DNA of 11,505 nucleotides, from NCBI GenBank assembly GCA_049688595.1, contig JBAVLA010000366.1, forward strand, positions 1-11,505, read 5' to 3'. Each line of letters starts with the position of its first letter. Position 1 is the stretch's first letter. The translations under genes were made by a program, and so were the position numbers. The DNA is from Prado023 sp049688595. GTDB taxonomy: Bacteria > Actinomycetota > Actinomycetes > S36-B12 > CAIYMF01. This document shows positions 7,132 to 11,505 of this stretch, piece by piece. Under the pieces are notes generated by a model. That model ran no database searches. It was not told the origin of the DNA and worked only from the letters and a program-made list of their open reading frames with translations.

Positions 7132-7193
7132 CCCGTGCAGGAATTCGGTGGGTCGTGGTCGTTCTTGTGACCAGAACCCACCGAATTCACGGG
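7132..7193. terminator. Large hairpin between trmB and pirin, probable two-way terminator
   Basis: Arms GAATTCGGTGGGT (7141-7153) and ACCCACCGAATTC (7176-7188) are perfect 13-base reverse complements. Inside, TGGTC (7156-7160) pairs with GACCA (7169-7173) around an 8-base loop. Outside, CCCGT (7132-7136) pairs with ACGGG (7189-7193) if four bases bulge. It starts 50 bases after the trmB stop and ends 23 bases from the pirin stop, in a tail-to-tail gap, as a terminator working in both directions would. There is no U-run, which is common for actinobacterial terminators. Confidence 0.75.
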
Positions 7194-7216
7194 ACCTCGC
7201 GCAGTCCCACCGCACC

Positions 7217-8101
7217 TCACCCTCGATGCGGCATGATCGCGCCCTCTGGAATCACGCCGAGCCGACCCGCCTGGTAGTCCTCGATCGCCTCGATGATCTC
7301 GGCCCGGGTGTTCATCACGAACGGACCGTAGGCCACGACCGGCTCGCGCAGGGGGACGCCGCCGAGCAGCAGCACCTCCAGCGTCGGCGCGCGCAGCGAC
7401 TGCGACGCGGCTGCCTGCAGCGTCAGGTGGTCGCCCGACCCGAGGGTGGCCAGCTGCCCGCCGGACAGGGGATGCCCGTTGCCGCCCACGCTTCCCGATC
7501 CGGAGAGGGCGTACGCGAGGGCGTTGAAGGTCCGCCGCCAGGGCAGTTCGAGCCGGGCGCCGGGAGCCAGGGTGGCGTGCACGACGGCGATGGGCGACTG
7601 GCTGCGTCCCGGCCCGGTGTGGCCGGCGACCGTCCCCGCGAGGATCCGGATCAGTGCGCCGCCGTCCTGGGACGACACGAGCGTGACGTCGGTGCCCTCC
7701 AGCGGTTGGTAGGCGGGCGGGAGCCACTTGCGGGCGCGGGGGAGGTTGATCCAGAGCTGGATCCCGTGGAACAGCCCGCCGGACATCACCAGCGACTCCG
7801 GCGGCGTCTCGATGTGCAGGATCCCACTGCCGGCCGTCATGTACTGGGTGCCGCCATCCTCGATCACGCCGCCGCCGCCATGTGAGTCCTGGTGGATGAA
7901 GGTGCCGTCCATCAGGTAGGTGAACGTCTCGAAGCCCCGATGCGGGTGCCACGGGGTGCCCCTCGGCTCGCCGACGCCGTATTCGACCTCGCCCATCTGG
8001 TCCATGTGGACGAAGGGATCGAGGTCGGCCAGGTCAACGCCGGCGAAGGCACGTCGGACCGGGAATCCCTCGCCCTCCAGACCATGTGGGGCTGTCGTCA
8101 C
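7217..8101 (-). CDS. Pirin family protein (cupin)
   Basis: Bicupin of the pirin family; members are iron-binding proteins with quercetin dioxygenase activity or regulatory roles, and the bacterial role is often unknown. The metal ligands of human pirin (His-56, His-58, His-101, Glu-103) match H52 and H54 in PWHPHRGFETFTYLMDG (50-66) and H96 and E98 in GSGILHIETP (91-100). The blocks DPFVHMDQMGEVEYG (28-42), GGTQYMTAG (83-91) and SGGLFHGIQLWINLP (107-121) are standard for actinobacterial pirins. The C-terminal cupin follows to about 250. The open frame begins with GTG at 8101, which has no ribosome site, whereas other actinobacterial pirins, as I recall them, carry some 25 more N-terminal residues. 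Those residues are found in another frame just upstream, so the true gene probably reached 8186 and is frameshifted (see next entry). Both cupin folds are intact, so a shorter product may still work. Confidence 0.9.
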   Translation of the reverse strand: MTTAPHGLEGEGFPVRRAFAGVDLADLDPFVHMDQMGEVEYGVGEPRGTPWHPHRGFETFTYLMDGTFIHQDSHGGGGVIEDGGTQYMTAGSGILHIETPPESLVMSGGLFHGIQLWINLPRARKWLPPAYQPLEGTDVTLVSSQDGGALIRILAGTVAGHTGPGRSQSPIAVVHATLAPGARLELPWRRTFNALAYALSGSGSVGGNGHPLSGGQLATLGSGDHLTLQAAASQSLRAPTLEVLLLGGVPLREPVVAYGPFVMNTRAEIIEAIEDYQAGRLGVIPEGAIMPHRG

Positions 8102-8186
8102 GGAACGGACTGGGCGGGGGCCGGGACCCGGGCGAGGGGGACTCGATACGCGGAAGGGCCATCGTGTCGGCGGTCACGGCGGGCAT
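8102..8186 (-). other. Probable displaced 5' end of the pirin gene (frameshift)
   Basis: From an ATG at 8186 the minus strand encodes MPAVTADTMALPRIESPSPG in a frame offset by one base from pirin. This resembles the start of many actinobacterial pirins, from family memory. The ATG has a perfect AGGAGG site (8191-8196) 4 bases upstream. In the pirin frame the codons before GTG 8101 read RPVRSVTTAP, which also fits the family. Removing one base from either run of five C (minus strand; 8116-8120 or 8136-8140) joins the two frames. A real mutation, a sequencing error or slippage would all give this picture. Confidence 0.6.
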
Positions 8187-8190
8187 CTGG

Positions 8191-8196
8191 CCTCCT
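8191..8196 (-). promoter_or_regulatory. Ribosome binding site deciding the upstream pirin start
   Basis: The minus strand reads AGGAGG followed by CCAG and then ATG at 8186. It is among the best ribosome sites in the window, and the only gene it can serve is pirin. It supports the view that translation starts at 8186 and not at the GTG at 8101, which lacks any such site. Confidence 0.6.
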
Positions 8197-8323
8197 GGGA
8201 TCCGAGTTGCCTCCAACAGTCAACGCCGTGCCATCAGCGGGCATTCCGACCCGCTCCAGCCTGCAGACGATTCCGACCGTCAGATCGTCGAAATCGGGTG
8301 CCGGGTTGCTGGCGGGGGAAGTG

Positions 8324-8353
8324 GTGGCAGGTCCGGCGGACATGCCCTAGAGT
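8324..8353 (+). promoter_or_regulatory. Likely promoter of the exported phosphoesterase gene
   Basis: GTGGCA (8324-8329) and TAGAGT (8348-8353) are 18 bases apart; each matches four of six bases of the -35 and -10 consensus, and TAGAGT-like boxes are common in actinobacteria. Transcription would begin near 8360, giving a leader of about 27 bases with the ribosome site GGAGGGG (8374-8380) in it. Nothing else was found in 8200-8320. Confidence 0.45.
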
Positions 8354-8386
8354 TCGTTGCGGGTTGCCCGCCCGGAGGGGGGATTC

Positions 8387-10258
8387 ATGGCCGCTCAAGA
8401 GGTCGTGATGTCGCGGGGCCGTACGTGGCGCAAGGCGAGGATGTTCGCGGCAGCGGTGGGCGTGGGCGGCCTGCTCGGCTCCACGGCCCTCGTCGGCCCA
8501 GCAGCCGCCACGGGATCGCCGGCGACGCCCGCGCCAGCCTCCGACGTCGCCTTCGAACTGACCCTCCTGCACAACAACGACGGCGAGTCGCAGCTCGTCA
8601 ACGCCCCTGGGCAGCCGGACTTCGGCGGGGTCGCCAGGTTCAAGTCCGTGGTCGACAAGCTCAAGGCCCAGGCCCTCACGATCGCGCCCGGTTCCGACCG
8701 CGGGGTCAAGCGAGCAGCCGTGATGATCTCCAGCGGCGACAACTACCTCGCGGGTGCCCGGTTCCAAGCCAGCCTGGACAAGGGCGTCCCCTTCTACGAC
8801 TCCATCGCCCTCAAGGCGGTCGGATATGACGCACTGGTGATCGGCAACCACGAGTTCGACTTCGGACCCGACGTCCTGGCCGACTTCATCGACGGATTCG
8901 ACGGCACCGCGACCTTCCTGTCCGCGAACCTCGACGTATCGCAGGAGCCGCGTCTGGCGGCGTTGCGCGAGGGGGGAATCCTTGCCTCGTCGAAGGTGCT
9001 CAAGGTCCGCGGGGAGGAGCTGGGCATCATCGGGGCCACGACGCCACGCCTGCCGTCCATCTCCAGCCCGCGCAAGGTGGTGGTCGACCAGGACGTCGCG
9101 GGGGTCGTGCAGGACGAGGTAGACCAGCTGACCGGCCGCGGCGTGGAGAAGATAGTCCTCGTCAGCCACCTGCAGAGCGTCCAGGAGGATGAAGCACTGC
9201 TTGGGATGCTCACCGGCGTCGATGTGGCGATCGCAGGCGGCGGCGACGAGCTCCTGGCGAATCCGGGCACCCCTCTCGTCCCCGGGGACGTGGTCAACGT
9301 GCCCAGCTACCCGCTGGATGTGACGGACGCGACGGGTGCCACCGTGCCCGTCGTCACCACCGCTGGCGACTACAAGTACGTGGGACGTCTGGTGGTCCGC
9401 TTCGACAAGCAGGGGCGGGTCATCGAGGTCGACAAGAGCAGCGGTCCGGTCCGCGTATCGGGGGTGGCCCCGGACGCCGTGGCTCCAGAGCCCTTCCTGC
9501 AGTCCGACGTGGTGGGTCCGGTCAAGGAGTACGAGGCCGCGCTGGATCTCAACGTGCTGGCCGATTCCGAGGTTGCCCTCGACGGGCGGCGGTCGCCCGG
9601 GGTGCGCGATCGCGAGACGAATCTGGGCGACCTGATGGCCGATGCCGTGCTCAATGCGGCCATGACCCGAGCCGCCGCGTTCGGTGTTGACGTGCCGCAG
9701 GTGGCGTTCCAGAACGGGGGCGGCATCCGGAACAACTCGCTGATCCCGCCTCGGCGGCTGACCGAGAAGGACACCTTCGACATAGCGGCGTTCGCCAGCT
9801 TCGTGTCCGTCGTTGAGGACGTGCCGCGCACGGTGATCAAGCAGACGCTGGAGAACGCGGTGTCCACGATCCCGGTCGCTGACGGTCGGTTCGCCCAGGT
9901 GGCTGGACTGCGCTTCGAGTATGACGCCACCCGAACGGCGCAGGTGACCGCGTCCGACGGCTCGATCACGACCGCCGGCGACCGGGTGCGGCGGGTTGTC
10001 CTGGACGACGGGACGGTCCTGGTCGACGGCTACGCGGTCGTGGCCGGCCCAACGATCGACGTGGCAACTCTGGACTTCCTCGCTCGCCCACCAGGCGGTG
10101 ACCAGTATCCCTTCGCCGCTGCCAGCCTGCCGTTCACGACCGTCGGCATCACCTACCAGCAGGCTCTCGTGGAGCAGTTGACCGAGGTTCTGGGCGGCGT
10201 GGTCCCGGCCGGCGAGTACCCCGAGGGTGGCGAGGGGCGCATCGTCCGTGTGGGCTGA
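8387..10258 (+). CDS. Exported 5'-nucleotidase-like metallophosphoesterase
   Basis: Secreted enzyme of 623 residues of the UshA/5'-nucleotidase family, releasing phosphate from nucleotides or similar esters outside the cell. A signal peptide has a basic part RGRTWRKAR (10-18), a hydrophobic core to about 37 and a likely cut after GPAAA (37-41). The phosphatase domain (about 58-290) shows LLHNNDGES (60-68), SSGDNYLAG (115-123), VIGNHEFDFG (151-160) and VSHL (259-262). The C-terminal nucleotidase domain (about 385-585) shows RETNLGDLMADAV (409-421), FQNGGGIRNN (441-450), GRFAQVAGLRFEYD (500-513) and PPGGDQYPF (568-576). Two usual metal ligands differ: the DxH motif is D65-G-E67, and the late GHSQ-type motif is GGGD (284-287). 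No anchor is seen at the C-terminus. The start at 8387 is chosen for its GGAGGGG site; a TTG at 8357 would have none. Substrate unknown. Confidence 0.92.
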   Translation: MAAQEVVMSRGRTWRKARMFAAAVGVGGLLGSTALVGPAAATGSPATPAPASDVAFELTLLHNNDGESQLVNAPGQPDFGGVARFKSVVDKLKAQALTIAPGSDRGVKRAAVMISSGDNYLAGARFQASLDKGVPFYDSIALKAVGYDALVIGNHEFDFGPDVLADFIDGFDGTATFLSANLDVSQEPRLAALREGGILASSKVLKVRGEELGIIGATTPRLPSISSPRKVVVDQDVAGVVQDEVDQLTGRGVEKIVLVSHLQSVQEDEALLGMLTGVDVAIAGGGDELLANPGTPLVPGDVVNVPSYPLDVTDATGATVPVVTTAGDYKYVGRLVVRFDKQGRVIEVDKSSGPVRVSGVAPDAVAPEPFLQSDVVGPVKEYEAALDLNVLADSEVALDGRRSPGVRDRETNLGDLMADAVLNAAMTRAAAFGVDVPQVAFQNGGGIRNNSLIPPRRLTEKDTFDIAAFASFVSVVEDVPRTVIKQTLENAVSTIPVADGRFAQVAGLRFEYDATRTAQVTASDGSITTAGDRVRRVVLDDGTVLVDGYAVVAGPTIDVATLDFLARPPGGDQYPFAAASLPFTTVGITYQQALVEQLTEVLGGVVPAGEYPEGGEGRIVRVG

Positions 10259-10280
10259 GCGGGTCGCGCCGGCTGCAGCG

Positions 10281-10321
10281 TGCAGTCCAATCTGACGAAC
10301 TGGTCGTCGGATTCGACTGCA
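10281..10321 (+). terminator. Long hairpin after the phosphoesterase gene
   Basis: Left arm 10281-10298 (TGCAGTC, one base, AATCTGACGA) and right arm 10304-10321 (TCGTCGGATT, one base, GACTGCA) pair over 17 of 18 positions, with one C-C mismatch and one G-T pair. The loop is five bases. It lies 22 bases past the stop codon and before the ribosome site of the next gene, so it fits a terminator or a transcript-stabilising stem. No U-run follows. An overlapping dyad, GGCTGCAG (10271-10278) with CTGCAGCC (10317-10324), could replace its base. Confidence 0.75.
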
Positions 10322-10361
10322 GCCATGGGCTCAGATGGCCGTCGGAGGGCAGGATGGGTCC

Positions 10362-11291
10362 ATGCACTCGCGACGGCTGAGGGTTGCTCTCATCGGGCTC
10401 GGTGACATCGCGGCGAAGGCCTACCTCCCTGTGCTGGCCGCCGACCGGGACGTCGAGCCGGTGCTGATCACGCGCGACCCCAAGAAGCTGGCCCATCTCC
10501 AGAAGTCCTGGCGGGTCGACAGCGCCTACCCCACCGTCGAGGACGCCCTGGCGACGGGCGAGGGCTTGGATGCCGCGTTCGTGCACGCGGCCACCGTGGC
10601 GCATCCGGCCATCGCGATGGCGCTGATCGGGGCGGGCGTGCCGGCGTTCATCGACAAGCCGCTGGCACTCTCGGCGGCGGACGCCCGCGCCGTGGTCGAG
10701 CGGGCACGCAGCCGCCGGGTCTCGATGGCCGTCTGCTTCAACCGACGATTCGCTCCCGCCTACGCCGAAGTTGCCCGGTGGCCCGGTCTGGACACGGTGG
10801 TCCTGACCAAGAACCGGTTGGCGCTGCCGGACGACCCGCGGCTCTTCGTCTTCGACGACTTCGTGCACGTCGTGGACACGCTGCGGTTCATGGTCACCCC
10901 GGAGCCCGAGCACCTCGATGTCGTCAGCCGACCGGGACCGGACGGGACGCTGGCCCGACTCGCGGTCGTCATGCGCCAGGGCCATCGGCTCGGAGTCGGG
11001 ATCATGGACCGGGACAGCGGGCAGACCGTTGAGGTCCTTGAGGCGATGGCACCGAGCCGGGCCCGACAGGTCACCGACCTGGCTGACGTGGTCGATCGCG
11101 AGAGCGGGGCTGCCCATCGCAAGCAGCCGGACAACTGGGCCTCGGTGTCCCACCAGCGGGGGTTCGTGGCGATGGTCGGACAGTTGCTCGACTCCGTGCG
11201 TGCTGGTGAGGTCCTCGACGGGGCAGACGCGCTGGCCACCCACGAGCTGTGCGAGCGGATCCTGACCGAGGTCCAGAGCAACTGGGCGTGA
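10362..11291 (+). CDS. Gfo/Idh/MocA family oxidoreductase
   Basis: NAD(P)-dependent dehydrogenase-type protein of 309 residues; relatives oxidise or reduce sugars, inositols and related compounds, and the substrate here cannot be told. The Rossmann fold begins at once with RVALIGLGDIAAKAYLPVL (7-25, GLGDIA as the dinucleotide loop). The family's EKP motif appears as FIDKPLALS (96-104), with D98 in place of E and K99 retained. CFNRRFAPAY (125-134) and DDFVHVVDTLRF (165-176, H169 and D172) supply the usual catalytic region. The ATG at 10362 is preferred because AGGA (10351-10354) stands 7 bases before it and the protein then starts right at the fold; an in-frame ATG at 10335 would add nine residues but has no ribosome site. 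It may have its own promoter after the hairpin at 10281-10321, though none is clear. A strong hairpin follows. Confidence 0.92.
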   Translation: MHSRRLRVALIGLGDIAAKAYLPVLAADRDVEPVLITRDPKKLAHLQKSWRVDSAYPTVEDALATGEGLDAAFVHAATVAHPAIAMALIGAGVPAFIDKPLALSAADARAVVERARSRRVSMAVCFNRRFAPAYAEVARWPGLDTVVLTKNRLALPDDPRLFVFDDFVHVVDTLRFMVTPEPEHLDVVSRPGPDGTLARLAVVMRQGHRLGVGIMDRDSGQTVEVLEAMAPSRARQVTDLADVVDRESGAAHRKQPDNWASVSHQRGFVAMVGQLLDSVRAGEVLDGADALATHELCERILTEVQSNWA

Positions 11292-11310
11292 CCGGTGATC
11301 CCAACGCGCG

Positions 11311-11350
11311 CACAGCGGGGGCCGACCCTGGTGGGCCGGCCCCCGCTGTG
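11311..11350 (+). terminator. Strong GC-rich hairpin after the oxidoreductase gene
   Basis: CACAGCGGGGGCCG (11311-11324) and CGGCCCCCGCTGTG (11337-11350) are perfect 14-base reverse complements. After one mismatch, CCC/GGG pairs further around a TGGT loop. It begins 19 bases past the stop codon at 11289-11291 and lies 52 bases from the minus-strand stop at 11403, so it can end transcripts from both sides. It lacks a U-run. Confidence 0.85.
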
Positions 11351-11402
11351 GCTGCCCGGCTGCCGTGGTTCGGCTTTGGGGCGGGTGTCGCGGTGGATGC
11401 GA

Positions 11403-11505
11403 CTACATGTTCAGCGTCACCGACGCTGAGGTCGCGCCGAGGTAGCCGTACTTGCTGGCGACCTTGACCCGGTAGGTGCCCTTGGCCAGGTTCAGGGTCC
11501 GGGTC
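11403..11505 (-). CDS. C-terminal end of an unidentified protein, cut by the window edge
   Basis: The minus strand is open from the right edge to a TAG at 11403-11405, giving the last 33 residues of a protein. The tail reads LAKGTYRVKVASKYGYLGAT and then ends SASVTLNM. Alternating hydrophobic residues with G-T-Y and S-x-V-x-L look like the final beta-strands of an immunoglobulin-like or similar extracellular repeat domain, so a secreted or surface protein is likely. Evidence that it is coding: third codon positions are almost all G or C, and the stop sits just past a strong terminator hairpin placed tail to tail. The family cannot be named from this fragment. Confidence 0.6.
   Translation of the reverse strand, partial: TRTLNLAKGTYRVKVASKYGYLGATSASVTLNM

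Noticed and set aside
8195..8223. TTGACT (minus strand, 8218-8223) as -35 of a pirin promoter
   Set aside because: No acceptable -10 lies 16-18 bases further on; the place is taken by the ribosome site region.
8357..8386. TTG as an earlier start of the phosphoesterase
   Set aside because: No ribosome site precedes it, and it would overlap the presumed transcription start near 8360; ATG 8387 has GGAGGGG at good spacing.
10335..10361. ATG 10335 as start of the oxidoreductase
   Set aside because: No ribosome site and nine extra residues before the Rossmann fold; ATG 10362 has AGGA at 7 bases.
10149..11243. Minus-strand open frame of 364 codons
   Set aside because: It is antisense to the oxidoreductase and the end of the phosphoesterase, both with family motifs; it also covers the hairpin at 10281-10321.

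Overview
The window is high-GC DNA with ATG, GTG and probably frameshift-displaced starts, Shine-Dalgarno sites of the AGGAGG type and protein sequences (DnaG, Dgt, pirin, TrmB) of clearly actinobacterial flavour. It most likely comes from the chromosome of an Actinomycetota member, probably from Propionibacteriales, Micrococcales or a relative; the genus cannot be read from the sequence alone. No phage, transposase, CRISPR or defence gene was found. This is mainly core chromosome, with an exopolysaccharide-type gene at the left edge.

Layout from the left: on the minus strand a chain-length/tyrosine autokinase fusion (50-1432), a dNTP triphosphohydrolase dgt (1607-2851) and a membrane-anchored DUF218/YdcF-type protein (2970-3614). 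From a divergent intergenic region the plus strand then carries DNA primase dnaG (3820-5742), a translationally coupled protein of unknown function (5742-6245), tRNA-Asn(GUU) (6303-6375) and, 16 bases after the tRNA, trmB (6392-7081). A large hairpin lies between trmB and a convergent minus-strand pirin (7217-8101), whose 5' end appears frameshifted: a well-formed ATG with an AGGAGG site at 8186 lies one reading frame away. Divergent from pirin, on the plus strand, are an exported 5'-nucleotidase-like phosphoesterase (8387-10258) and a Gfo/Idh/MocA oxidoreductase (10362-11291), each followed by a long perfect or near-perfect hairpin. The right edge holds the last 33 codons of a minus-strand protein (11403-11505).

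Functional links: dgt, dnaG and tRNA-Asn form a DNA replication and translation neighbourhood known from other actinobacteria. TrmB modifies G46 of tRNAs, and the tRNA just upstream carries a G at that position, so the two are probably co-transcribed and separated by tRNA 3' processing. Hairpins without a U-run follow three plus-strand genes and look like the terminator style of this genome. No wholly new system is evident. The points most worth a second look are the pirin frameshift, the altered metal-site motifs of the nucleotidase, the tRNA-trmB pairing, the hairpins, the in-frame 24-bp repeat inside dnaG, and the unknown protein coupled to dnaG.
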